A stretch of 32,697 bases of DNA from Gallionellaceae bacterium (GTDB taxonomy: Bacteria > Pseudomonadota > Gammaproteobacteria > Burkholderiales > Gallionellaceae), in contig VIKH01000021.1 of assembly GCA_008080515.1 (NCBI GenBank), positions 1-32,697 of the forward strand, read 5' to 3'. Every line of letters starts with the position of its first letter. The first letter of the stretch is position 1. The position numbers and the translations under genes are program-made. Positions 7,782-16,548 of the stretch are shown piece by piece. The notes beneath the pieces are model-generated. The model made no database searches and was not told where the DNA came from. It saw nothing but the letters and a program-made list of their open reading frames with translations.

Positions 7782-8619
7782 GAGATACCTCCCTGCGCTC
7801 TGGGCTGGGCGACCGGATGATGCCCATCGCGCTTTCGAATAGAAAGGCGTCTGTGCTGACTTCCGCAAGCCGACCGCTCCACACCTGCGCGTTACCTGCA
7901 AGGAGCGTGAGGTGTGCCTTGCCCTCGCGCGGTGAAATCTCCCGGTATTCATAACGGTTGACTGCCAGGCGGCTGCGTTCGGCGAGCGTGACGCGCGCGC
8001 CGTCGCTGAACAGCAGCACGGCGTAGCTGTTTGCTCCGGTGGCGATGCCTTCGCGCTCGTGGATCGCCGCGCCAGGAACGAGCAGCCTGGCATTGCCGCC
8101 GACGCTCGAAGCAGCGGCGTACCCCTTCATCTCGACCACGCGCGCCACCGGCTGGTCTAAACCACGCGGTGCCGGGCGCGAACGATCTTCCTGCGCGCAA
8201 TCCTCCTCGCACAGCCGCGCGTCGAATTCCGCCGCGCGAGCGGTGCCCGGATTGCTGGTAATGCGCGCGCCGCCCTTCACCAGCCCGCGCAGCAGTGACT
8301 CCGGCTTGCCGGGCGAGAGCGCATCCATGCGAAAGACGGTGTCCGGACGGAGCGTTGCCTGGGTGCGGTCGGCAAATTCGATAACGGCGTAACTTTTCGG
8401 CCCGACGCTGATCACATCCTGCTCGTCCAGGGTATCGGCGACTCCGAGTATGCGCGTTGCGGCACCCGCGCGCTGCAAGGTGGAAACCCCCTCAACCGAA
8501 AGCACTTTTGCCGCTTCGCGCGCGAACGATGGAGAGGGGCAGGCGAAAGCTGCGGCGATCAGGCAGGAGAGGAGGAAGAAAAGGCTCCGGTCGGTATTGC
8601 GACCCAAGGTTAGCGGCAT
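7774..8619 (-). CDS. Secreted FecR-domain protein
   Basis: The 281-residue protein has an N-terminal signal peptide (hydrophobic LFFLLSCLIAAAFA, probable cleavage after PSFA, about residue 33). Two FecR-type segments follow: one around GPKSYAVIEFADRTQATLRP and a second around GANSYAVLLFSDGARVTLAE. The FecR fold is best known from the periplasmic sensor that controls FecI. There is no sigma factor or TonB receptor here and no N-terminal cytoplasmic anti-sigma helix, so this belongs with the stand-alone secreted FecR proteins found beside large surface proteins. AAAGGAGAACTGGT precedes ATG 8619, which overlaps the TpsA stop by 10 bp. Its own stop (TAA) overlaps the next gene by 8 bp. This tight coupling supports one operon. 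Function is unknown; a periplasmic assembly role is inference. Confidence 0.85.
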   Translation of the reverse strand: MPLTLGRNTDRSLFFLLSCLIAAAFACPSPSFAREAAKVLSVEGVSTLQRAGAATRILGVADTLDEQDVISVGPKSYAVIEFADRTQATLRPDTVFRMDALSPGKPESLLRGLVKGGARITSNPGTARAAEFDARLCEEDCAQEDRSRPAPRGLDQPVARVVEMKGYAAASSVGGNARLLVPGAAIHEREGIATGANSYAVLLFSDGARVTLAERSRLAVNRYEYREISPREGKAHLTLLAGNAQVWSGRLAEVSTDAFLFESAMGIIRSPSPERREVSHE

Positions 8620-11600
8620 ACCAGTTCTCCTTTATCTTCCGTGCTACCCGGCTCGCCGCTGGAAGTTGGGGGTGGCGTGGCGGCGAGGAACATATCGTCG
8701 AGGATGCGCGTGTTGTTTGCCGAAACAGTAGAGAACGAATTCCGGTAGAGGCTGTTGTTGCCTTGCGCGGCCCCTGCAAGCGGATGCGGCACCTGTTCAT
8801 TGGATCGGAGATAGGGCGAGGATGCGCCGGGGTCTATACCCCAGGTGCCGACAAAGTCCAAGCCTGCGAAGCTGGCCTGCTGCGCCATCTGGCTGCTGTT
8901 CAGCCCGGTGCAGCCCGAAACCGCCGCGCCCGATGTGCAATTCAATTGGCCCGAGGCCAGGATGTCCCAGTAGGACCTGTTTATGGTGCCTGGAGCCATT
9001 CCGCCTATCAACCCACCGACTACACTGCTGCCCGTTACGCCGCCAACGCTGTATGAATCGTTGATTACGCCATAACTTTGATGGCCGACCAAGCCACCGA
9101 CCATGCTAACCCCGCGCACCCGACCGGTAGCATAGGTGTTTTCAATGACAACGCTGCCCCCGTCGTTGAAGCCAATCAACCCACCAACCTTGTTGATGCC
9201 GGTTGCGCTGCTGGTGCTATAGGAATTGCTGACTGTGAAATCGTTCTTACCTATCAACCCTCCGACGTTGTTTTCACCGCTTACGACAGATGAGCTCCAC
9301 GAGCTGCTGACATTACCTGCATTGGCGTTAACGCCCACCAGACCTCCTACAGAATCCCTGCCATGCACGTTGCCTGTGGCATAAGAATTGGCTACAGTGC
9401 TGCCGCTGTTAAGCCCCACAAGCCCACCGGCCCGATCAAAGGCAGCGTCCACCGTGCCCGTGGCATATGAATTAGTGATTGTGTTATTGTGGTTATCCCC
9501 GACCAGTCCCCCAACATTCCCGCCGCCGCTCACGCTGCCTGTCGCGTAGGAGCCGGTGATGGAACTTCCGGTGGTGTAGCCAACCAATCCGCCAATGTGG
9601 TTGTGGCCCGAACCATAACTCTCGAAGGTACGGCCAACCACATTGCCCGTGCTGTATGAGTTATCAATGCTGCCACCGAAGGCCGCGCCGACCAGCCCGC
9701 CAACATATTTGTGCCCGGTCACACTGCTTGAACTGCTGGAATTACTGATGCTTCCCAGGTTATTCCAGCCGACCAAGCCTCCAACGACGGCATTGTCAAA
9801 GCCCCCCCCGCCGGTCACGTTGCCGCTGCTGCTGGATTCGGCAATAGAACCGGTATTGATACCAACCAAGCCACCGATATCGTCACGCCACCCACTATTG
9901 CTCATGACATCGGCATTGCTATGGGAATTCGTAATGGCTCCGGCATTATTCCCGACAAGCCCGCCCACACCCCGCCGGCCCCTGATGCTGCCGTTTTCGA
10001 TAGCAACATTCCTGATAGCGGCGACCCCACTGGCATCGCCAAACACTCCAATATTATCGTGGGTGGGCCTATTAATCGTGACCTCTCTGATGACATGCCC
10101 AAGCCCATCAAAGATGCCGGTGAAGTTCGTGATGCTGTCACCAACCGGCGCAAAACCCGCGCCGCCGTTCCACGCGGAAGTCGCGGAAGCGTCTATATCC
10201 GACCCCAGGGCATAACGGGTTGACAGATTGCCGCTCATCCCCTGCAAATCGAGGCCGGTAGTGCTGCCCGCCGCGCCGAGGCCATTGATGACGGTGTAGG
10301 GTTGCCCGCCGATGGTGAGGATGCCGGGGCCGGACTGCCAGATATGGATTTTCGCGCCAGCGCCCAGGGTGTAGGTGTTGAGGCTCAAGTGCCCGTAGGA
10401 GGTGAGCGCCTCGCCGGCGCCCAGAGCGAGGCCGCCGCCGAAGCTGCCGCCGCCGTCCCAGAGCGTCAGCCTGGAGCCGCCGGAAAGCACCAGGCTGGCA
10501 TCGCATTGCAGCGAGTTGACCGAGTGCGCGCCGGAAGCGAGAGTCACCGTGCCGGCAGACGCGGCGATGACCACGTCATCGGTTGACACCGGCAGCGCGT
10601 CGGCGCTCCAGTTGGCCGGCGTCAGCCACAAGCCGTCGCTCCCGCCGCCATCCCAGAAAATTCCCAAGGCGGCGAATGCTGCGGTGACGTCGCCGGCGTT
10701 GTAGGCGAGGGTCGGATTGAGCGCCCCGGTCTGGCTGGCGAACGTGCCGCCGATGGATGATGCAGTCAGGAACGGAAAGCTGCCGCTGGTCGCCACACCG
10801 GTGAAATTCACTGTTCCGCCCAACGTCGCCGAGCCCGACACGGTCAGCACGTCATATTGCCCGGCGGCTGTGCCGTCAAGTTCAATGTTCAGCGTCCCGC
10901 CCGCGCCTTGCGTGTAGTTGCCGGAGATGGTCAGCGTGCTGGCCGAATTCCCCGGTGCGACGGAGCCGTTGTTGGTGACGTTGGCGGTGACCGCGCCGTT
11001 GCCGGTGAGTAGGCCGCTCGGCGTGACGGTGATCCCCGTTGCCGTGATGCTGCCCGCGCCTGCGCGTAGCGTTCCGGCCACGCTCATGGTCGAGGTCGAG
11101 CCGATCGAGCCGCCGCTTGCAATCAGCGTCGCGCCGGTGTTGATGGTCGAGGGGCCGGTCAGATTCAAGGAACCGGACCGCACGTCGAGGCTGCCGCCCG
11201 CAAGAGTAAGTCCGCCCAGGCCCAGCGCCGGGCCGTTTAGCACGCGCGCGCCAGCGCCGGTGACGTTGAACGCCGCGCCGCCCGCCATCGCGAGGCTGCC
11301 GGTGCCGCTGAACGAGCCGCCGAGCCAGTTGAAGGCGCCGCCGGTTTTGGTCAGCGAACTCCCCGCCGCGAGGTTGAGCGTGCCGGAAGTCATGTCGAGC
11401 GTGCTGCCGCCGACATCGCTGGCGCCGCCGCTCACGTTCAGCGTGCCCTGGTTGTCGAGGCTGCCGCTGATCGTGCTGCCGGAAAGAGCCAGTGTCCCGA
11501 GGTTATGCAGAACTCCGGCGCCGCCCAAGGTAACTCCGGCAAGCGGCACCGTTGTCCCGGCGGCGATGGTGGCGCCCGCGCCCGTGCCGTTGATGCCGAC

Positions 11601-14600
11601 ACCGGAACTGAGATTGAACGTGCCCGCGCCGCTCAATGTGGCGCCGTCGCCCAGATTCATCGGCCCGGCAAAGTTCAGGGTGGCTCCAGATGCCACGCTG
11701 AAGGTGCCCGTTTGCGTGCCCGCGACGCCGAAGTCCAGCGTTCCGGTCACGACATCCACGGTGCCGGAGTTGGTGAAGGCGATGGCGTTGTCGCCGATCT
11801 GCGTGGTGCCGGTGCCGCCGTTTTTGCGCAAGGTGCCGCTATTGTTGAAGCTCATGCCCGTCAAAGACCGGTTCATCACCGCATCGCTCTGCATTACCAG
11901 CACGCCCGCGTTGTTAAACGCGGCGGGGCCCGTCAGGGTGATGCTGCCCAAGCCTCCCCAGATGCCGGTGGGGCTGTTGCTGGTCAGGGTGCGGGTATCG
12001 AGCCACTTGTTGGCCGCGCCGGTAACGGTAAAGGTTGCGGTATTCGCGACTGTCGTTGAACCTGCTCCCGATTGGATGCCGCCCGACCAGATAAAGCTGT
12101 TGCTGACAGCCACGGCCCCGCTGCCCGCCAGGGTGCCGCCCTGCATGTCGAGCGAGGCGAGCGAGGTCGCGCCGCCGAAGGTGGCCGTGCCGCCGGAGAG
12201 TGTGAAGGTCGTCCCGGCGCCGAACGTCGTTGCGCCGGAGACGGAAATGCCGCCGCCCGCGCTGTTCAGGATGAGGTTTTCAAGGCTGGTGAGGCTACCC
12301 AGAGAGGTGGTCGCGGCATCGGTATAGTTGATGGAGATCGAGTCCGGCGCGTCAATGTACACGCTGTTTCCGGTTGTGGGAACGTGGAAGCCGAACCAGT
12401 TGGCTGGCGTGCTCCAGTCGCCGCTGGCGCGACCGGTCCAGCAGGCGCCGTAGGGGCAACTCGGCAATGCCCTGAGTGTCGGATAGGCACCGTCGCTCAT
12501 CAACCAGACTGCGGGATCCCAGGCCGCGCCGGTGAACGTGGCCGCCGTCTTCATCTGTGCGGTGGTGAGGCCCGTGCCGTAGGCGCTGGTCGCCTGCCCG
12601 CTGGTCTGCGTGTCCCAGAAGCTGTTGCTGATGACACTCAGGTAACCCGGTTGCTGACCGCCAACCAGGCCGCCGACGTTGCTTGATCCGGTCACCAGGC
12701 CGGTGGCGTAGGTGTTCCAGACCGAGGCCCACATGATGCTGCCCACCAACCCACCGACGTTGCTCGTGCCCGTGACGTTTCCGGTGGCATAGCCGTCGCC
12801 GATCCATATCCGGCCCGCGTAGCCTATCAGTCCGCCGCTCCTGTTGCCGCCAGTCACGTTGCCGCTGGCGTAGCTCCTGAGAATGGTTACGTCGGAGGCG
12901 CTTCCCGCAAGCCCGCCCGTGGAGTCGGGGCCGCTCACATTGCCGGTTGCATAGCTGTCGGTAATCAGGCCGGTCGCGGATCCCACAAGCCCGCCGTAAC
13001 CGTAATAATTGCCCGTCACGTTGCCCGTGGCGAAGCTCCTGCTGATGGTGCCGTTATGCTGGCCCACCAGGCCGCCGGCCACGATGCCGTTGCTCCACCA
13101 GTTCCACGGGATCGTCACGCTGCCGGTGTTAAACGTGTTGTAGATGGTGCTGTGCCAGCCGTGGCCCACCAGGCCGCCGACATAGCTATGGCCGATCACG
13201 CTGCCGCCCATCAGACCGACGTTGGCTATCGTTGCCGGACCGACGTAGTTACCGAATCCGTCTTGACTCCGAACATCGCCGAACATCCCCACATTGTCTT
13301 GGGCCGGGCGGTTGATGGTCAGGTTGCCGATGGTGTGGCCCAGTCCGTTGAACTGGCCGGTGAATGACCCGACCGGATTGAAGCCCGCTCCGGCATTCCA
13401 GCCACTGGTGGCGGTAGCGTCTATGTCGCTACCCAGCGCGTAGTTCCCGGCCAGCCCGCCGTTCATGCCCTGCAAATCCGTGGCTGTAGTGCTGCCCGCC
13501 GCACCCAGGCTGTTGATGACGGTAAAGCCGTTGCCGTTGATGGTGAGGAAGCCGGTGCCGGAGAGACCGGGAAAATCAATCCGGCCGAGGAAGCCGCTGC
13601 CGTTCATGCCGACCTTGACCGCACCGCCGGGGGTGTTCATCGCTAGCGCCGAGGTGCCGGAGGCGGTCATCACGGCGTTGATGTTGATGTCGCGCACGGC
13701 GGTGAGGGTGAGGGTATTGGCGCCCCAGGAGACGGCATCGTTCACATGGATGTCGCCGTTGCCGGTGGTGCCCGTTCCGCAGGTTGCGCCAGTGCAGGAG
13801 GCCGTGGTGGCGGTGGTCTGGATGGTCACACTATTGTCGACAAGCGCCGCTCCCAACGCCGCGCCAGTGATGTCGCCGCCGCTGGCGGCAATGGTGAAGT
13901 CGTTGGGGTCGAGCAGCCACTGGCCGCCGCCGGTATCCACGCGGATGCCGTTGACATCCAGCGTGTGCGCCGAGGTCTCGACGAAGCCGCCTTTGCCGTC
14001 GGCGCCCCTGGCACTGATCGTGCCGTGGGCGCGCGCCGTGTCGTCCGACCAGACGAGCACGCTGGCGCCTTCGCCGCTCGCCGCGACGTTCGAACCCGCC
14101 TCCAGCACCGCCTCGCCTGTCGCCGACAGCGTGACGCGATTGGCGTGTATCTCGCCAGAATGGCGCAGCGTGCCAGCGAACATGGCGGCGGCGTTCTTCG
14201 CCTCGATGGTACCGAGGTTGAGCGCGCTGTCGGCGGGCGCTTGCAGCGCGAACTGCACGCCCTGCGCGTCGGGGCCGGAAATGGTGACGGACTGGCCTGC
14301 CGCGAGCAGCACGCTGCCCGCGTCGCTGCGGATGAGTCCCGCATTTTCGATTTGCGGGCCGACGAGGAAAATGTCGCCGCTCGCACGGATCGCACCTTCG
14401 TTGCGCAACACACCCAGGCCGCCACCCTCGAAGCGCAGCCGCCCCTCAAGGAAATCGCGGTCGGAGATGTCGAGCGTGGAGGCGATGAAACCGGCGGTAT
14501 CTATCGTCGCTCCCTTGCCGAACACGATGCCGTGCGGGTTGACCAGGAACACGCGGCCATTGGATTGCAGCGAGCCGAGCAGGCTGGAAGGGTCTGCCCC

Positions 14601-14888
14601 GGTGACGCGGTTCAATACCGCGCTCGACGCGGATTGCTGGGCGAAGCGGGTGGCTTCGTTCGCACCTATCGAGAAGCTTTGCCAGTTGATGATCGCGCCG
14701 GGGCTGTTGGTGACGGTGAGGGTGTTGCCGGAAGCGGCGAAACCAGCCTGGCCGCTGGCGACGGATGCGCCTGCCGGGTTGGCTTGCGCGTGCTGCACGA
14801 TCGCGGGCTGGGCGGCAAAGGCCAGCAGCAGCGCGGCGCACAGGGGTTTGACGCGGTATTGCGGATGGCGGTTTGTTTTTCTGAGCAC
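8610..14888 (-). CDS. TpsA-family exoprotein with FHA N-terminal domain and GLUG repeats
   Basis: This very large (2092 aa) two-partner secretion substrate is presumably a surface or released adhesin-like beta-helix. The signal peptide ends about residue 36 (QPAIVQHAQA). The TPS domain follows, with NPHGI at about 117-121 (the family's NPNGI motif) and FGKGATIDTAGFIAST. Then comes a module with YALGSDIDATATSGWNAGAGF and GLGHTIGNLTINRP, and a block of GLUG repeats (GGLVG plus NSYATGNV-type). The middle is strand-rich (SGTLxxNxG-like). A second copy of the YALGSDIDA module and a longer GLUG block complete the protein. GTG 14888 is chosen because AGGGAGAAG stands eight bases upstream and a normal long TPS signal peptide follows. 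An alternative GTG at 14981 has no such site. It heads the operon with fecR and the coiled-coil gene. Its exporter is probably the TpsB at 2591-4150. Ligand unknown. Confidence 0.9.
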   Translation of the reverse strand: MLRKTNRHPQYRVKPLCAALLLAFAAQPAIVQHAQANPAGASVASGQAGFAASGNTLTVTNSPGAIINWQSFSIGANEATRFAQQSASSAVLNRVTGADPSSLLGSLQSNGRVFLVNPHGIVFGKGATIDTAGFIASTLDISDRDFLEGRLRFEGGGLGVLRNEGAIRASGDIFLVGPQIENAGLIRSDAGSVLLAAGQSVTISGPDAQGVQFALQAPADSALNLGTIEAKNAAAMFAGTLRHSGEIHANRVTLSATGEAVLEAGSNVAASGEGASVLVWSDDTARAHGTISARGADGKGGFVETSAHTLDVNGIRVDTGGGQWLLDPNDFTIAASGGDITGAALGAALVDNSVTIQTTATTASCTGATCGTGTTGNGDIHVNDAVSWGANTLTLTAVRDININAVMTASGTSALAMNTPGGAVKVGMNGSGFLGRIDFPGLSGTGFLTINGNGFTVINSLGAAGSTTATDLQGMNGGLAGNYALGSDIDATATSGWNAGAGFNPVGSFTGQFNGLGHTIGNLTINRPAQDNVGMFGDVRSQDGFGNYVGPATIANVGLMGGSVIGHSYVGGLVGHGWHSTIYNTFNTGSVTIPWNWWSNGIVAGGLVGQHNGTISRSFATGNVTGNYYGYGGLVGSATGLITDSYATGNVSGPDSTGGLAGSASDVTILRSYASGNVTGGNRSGGLIGYAGRIWIGDGYATGNVTGTSNVGGLVGSIMWASVWNTYATGLVTGSSNVGGLVGGQQPGYLSVISNSFWDTQTSGQATSAYGTGLTTAQMKTAATFTGAAWDPAVWLMSDGAYPTLRALPSCPYGACWTGRASGDWSTPANWFGFHVPTTGNSVYIDAPDSISINYTDAATTSLGSLTSLENLILNSAGGGISVSGATTFGAGTTFTLSGGTATFGGATSLASLDMQGGTLAGSGAVAVSNSFIWSGGIQSGAGSTTVANTATFTVTGAANKWLDTRTLTSNSPTGIWGGLGSITLTGPAAFNNAGVLVMQSDAVMNRSLTGMSFNNSGTLRKNGGTGTTQIGDNAIAFTNSGTVDVVTGTLDFGVAGTQTGTFSVASGATLNFAGPMNLGDGATLSGAGTFNLSSGVGINGTGAGATIAAGTTVPLAGVTLGGAGVLHNLGTLALSGSTISGSLDNQGTLNVSGGASDVGGSTLDMTSGTLNLAAGSSLTKTGGAFNWLGGSFSGTGSLAMAGGAAFNVTGAGARVLNGPALGLGGLTLAGGSLDVRSGSLNLTGPSTINTGATLIASGGSIGSTSTMSVAGTLRAGAGSITATGITVTPSGLLTGNGAVTANVTNNGSVAPGNSASTLTISGNYTQGAGGTLNIELDGTAAGQYDVLTVSGSATLGGTVNFTGVATSGSFPFLTASSIGGTFASQTGALNPTLAYNAGDVTAAFAALGIFWDGGGSDGLWLTPANWSADALPVSTDDVVIAASAGTVTLASGAHSVNSLQCDASLVLSGGSRLTLWDGGGSFGGGLALGAGEALTSYGHLSLNTYTLGAGAKIHIWQSGPGILTIGGQPYTVINGLGAAGSTTGLDLQGMSGNLSTRYALGSDIDASATSAWNGGAGFAPVGDSITNFTGIFDGLGHVIREVTINRPTHDNIGVFGDASGVAAIRNVAIENGSIRGRRGVGGLVGNNAGAITNSHSNADVMSNSGWRDDIGGLVGINTGSIAESSSSGNVTGGGGFDNAVVGGLVGWNNLGSISNSSSSSSVTGHKYVGGLVGAAFGGSIDNSYSTGNVVGRTFESYGSGHNHIGGLVGYTTGSSITGSYATGSVSGGGNVGGLVGDNHNNTITNSYATGTVDAAFDRAGGLVGLNSGSTVANSYATGNVHGRDSVGGLVGVNANAGNVSSSWSSSVVSGENNVGGLIGKNDFTVSNSYSTSSATGINKVGGLIGFNDGGSVVIENTYATGRVRGVSMVGGLVGHQSYGVINDSYSVGGVTGSSVVGGLIGGMAPGTINRSYWDILASGQLNCTSGAAVSGCTGLNSSQMAQQASFAGLDFVGTWGIDPGASSPYLRSNEQVPHPLAGAAQGNNSLYRNSFSTVSANNTRILDDMFLAATPPPTSSGEPGSTEDKGELVCR

Positions 14889-15013
14889 GGTTGACTTCTC
14901 CCTGTCGAACGGTGTCGGCCTTAACTTACTATCGTTGTTATTGTCAGAGTGCAGGAGCGAAAGGATTGTGCGCTCGCCCACAAGGAAAGTAAATTGTACT
15001 GAAGTACAGTATT

Positions 15014-15134
15014 GGGCACCTCTAAAAATTGCACTTCGACAAGCTCAGTGCGAACGGACTCTGTCGTAAATCAGCAAGTTACCCGTTCGTGCTGAGCCCG
15101 TCGAAGCATAAACGGGTAATTTTTAGAGGTGCCC
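15014..15134. mobile_element. 121 bp MITE-like element with 17 bp perfect terminal inverted repeats
   Basis: The ends GGGCACCTCTAAAAATT (15014-15030) and its exact complement (15118-15134) bound the element. TATT flanks both sides (15010-15013 and 15135-15138), consistent with a 4 bp target duplication. Inside is a second imperfect inverted pair of 23 bp: TTCGACAAGCTCAGTGCGAACGG (15035-15057) against 15083-15105. There is no coding capacity. It lies between TpsA and prk. The ends recall small DDE insertion-sequence termini; the family assignment is not certain. Confidence 0.88.
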
Positions 15135-15287
15135 TATTGGTCTCTTATGGGTCAACTCATTACTTATGCCGAGCACATTTCCGTAGCCCCGGAGGGGCGA
15201 AAGCACGGAGTGCGTTCCGCCCAACATTCTGGTTCCGGTTCGACCGGTTCAGGGTATCCCCTCCCTGCCAAGCTCCCGCAAATACCG
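15135..15287. other. Gap between MITE and prk stop: two short hairpins, no gene
   Basis: Together with 14889-15013 and the MITE this makes a 399 bp stretch without a gene. It contains GCCCC-GGA-GGGGC (15186-15198) and CCGGT-TCG-ACCGG (15235-15247). Neither has a T-run, so terminator function for prk is not supported. The part 14889-15013 is the TpsA leader: it holds GTACTGAAGTAC-like dyad sequence near the MITE but no convincing promoter. Confidence 0.4.
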
Positions 15288-16187
15288 TTACTTGCTTTTG
15301 TTCACGATCAATTCGTGGATCATCGGGGCGAGAATCACCTCCATCGCGAAGCTCATCTTGCCGCCCGGCACGACGAGGGTGTTGGCGCGCGACATGAAGG
15401 AATCGTGGATCATGGTCAACAGGTAAGGAAAATCTACGCCTCTCGGGCTACGGAAGCGGATCACCACGAAGCTCTCGTCCGCCGTGGGGATGTCGCGCGC
15501 GATAAACGGGTTGGAAGTGTCCACCGTGGCCACGCGCTGAAAGTTGATGTCGGTGCGCGAGAATTGCGGGGTGATGTGGTTGATGTAGTCCGGCATGCGG
15601 CGCAGGATGGTGTCTACCGTCGCCTCGGCGGAATAGCCGCGCTCCGCTTCGTCGCGGTGGATTTTCTGGATCCATTCGAGGTTGACGACCGGCACCACGC
15701 CGATGCTCAAATCCACATGTTTGGCCGCATCTATGGTGTCGGTCTTCACCATGCCGTGCAGGCCTTCGTAAAACAGCAGGTCGGAGCCGGGCTCGATGTC
15801 TTCCCACGGGGTGAACTGGCCGGGGCCCAGGCTGGTTCCCAGGCGGGCGTTCAGCTCCTTCGCCTCCGCCTCGCTGTGGATGTAGTAGCGCCGCCTGCAG
15901 GCACCGGTTTCGCCGTATTGCTTGAAGGTTTCCTCGATCTTGTCGAAATAGTTCGCCTCCGGGCCGAAATGGCTGAAGGAGTGGTTGCCCGCCTTGGCGG
16001 CTTCTGCCACGGCCGCGCGGAACTCCATGCGGTTCAGGCTGTGCAGGCTGTCCCCCTCGATCACGGCGACGCTCACCGGATTGCGGCGGAATTCGCGGCG
16101 GACAATATTTTCAAACGCGCGCTTGGCGGTCGTGGTGCCAGCTCCGGACGAGCCGGTTACAACGATTACCGGATGCTTTTTGGACAT
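15288..16187 (-). CDS. prk: Phosphoribulokinase (bacterial class I)
   Basis: Prk phosphorylates ribulose 5-phosphate with ATP to ribulose 1,5-bisphosphate, the RuBisCO substrate of the Calvin cycle. The 299-residue protein is complete. It has the P-loop GSSGAGTTTAKRAF near the N-terminus, EGDSLHSLNR, HFGPEANYFDKIEETF, LLFYEGLHGMV, VVPVVNLEWIQKIHRD, DYINHITPQFSRTDINFQR and VDTSNPFIARDIP, and ends with VVPGGKMSFAMEVILAPMI. It lacks the redox-regulatory cysteine loop of plant enzymes. The start ATG 16187 gives the usual MSKKHPVI N-terminus with GAGAGAG upstream; a TAGAAT at 16239-16234 could be a -10. It stands alone, without cbbL/cbbS or other cbb genes nearby. A prk like this points to autotrophy, but RuBisCO itself is not in the window. 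Confidence 0.96.
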   Translation of the reverse strand: MSKKHPVIVVTGSSGAGTTTAKRAFENIVRREFRRNPVSVAVIEGDSLHSLNRMEFRAAVAEAAKAGNHSFSHFGPEANYFDKIEETFKQYGETGACRRRYYIHSEAEAKELNARLGTSLGPGQFTPWEDIEPGSDLLFYEGLHGMVKTDTIDAAKHVDLSIGVVPVVNLEWIQKIHRDEAERGYSAEATVDTILRRMPDYINHITPQFSRTDINFQRVATVDTSNPFIARDIPTADESFVVIRFRSPRGVDFPYLLTMIHDSFMSRANTLVVPGGKMSFAMEVILAPMIHELIVNKSK

Positions 16188-16305
16188 GGCTATGCTCTCT
16201 CTGGGTTACTGAAAAACCGCTTCGTTGTGCGGCATTCTAGCAGAACCTGCGACTGCCGGGCTAACGGCCAACGCTAACGGGCACGGTGGCGTTACTGCCA
16301 CAGAA

Positions 16306-16410
16306 AACGAGCCGCTTACGGCGAGTTTCGAGGAACGGCCAAACGAGCCGCTTACGGCGAGTTTCGAGGAACGGCCAAACGAGCCGCTTATGGCGAGTTT
16401 CGAGGAACGG
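16306..16410. repeat. 36 bp tandem repeat, nearly three copies
   Basis: The unit GAGCCGCTTACGGCGAGTTT plus CGAGGAACGGCCAAAC starts at 16309, 16345 and 16381. The first two copies are identical; the third is slightly diverged and shortened. ORFs run through it on both strands but look like artefacts of the repeat. It lies in the 361 bp gap between the prk start and the RAYT stop. Confidence 0.95.
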
Positions 16411-16428
16411 AAAAAGCAAGGTGGCAAG

Positions 16429-16496
16429 GTAGGATGCGTTGAGGTACGAAGCGCATCAATCGCGAACGATGCGCTTCCTTCGTCAGCACATCCTAC
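16429..16496. repeat. REP-like imperfect hairpin next to the RAYT gene
   Basis: Two 29-base arms (GTAGGATGCGTTGAGG... and its counterpart ending CATCCTAC) match at 24 of 29 positions around a 10-base loop, AATCGCGAAC. The outer 8 and inner 10 base pairs are perfect. Hairpins of this kind beside a RAYT gene are typical of REP elements mobilised by the transposase. Confidence 0.8.
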
Positions 16497-16548
16497 GATC
16501 ATTGTGACTACTGCCGGAAAAAAGGTGGAAATGACCAAGCTCAAATTT

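Noticed and set aside
7782-8093. 104-residue N-terminal extension of the coiled-coil protein
   Set aside because: It overlaps fecR in another frame and lacks a start site. The signal peptide and strong Shine-Dalgarno place the start at 7781.
9000-10200. Regular spaced repeats resembling a CRISPR array
   Set aside because: The repeats are degenerate, in frame, and encode GLUG motifs (GGLVG, NSYATG) within TpsA. There are no identical repeats or unique spacers, and no cas genes.
15180-15260. Possible tRNA-like sequence (GGTTCGACC near a GC-rich stem)
   Set aside because: No cloverleaf with acceptor stem, anticodon arm and CCA-adjacent pairing could be drawn. Only two short isolated hairpins are present.
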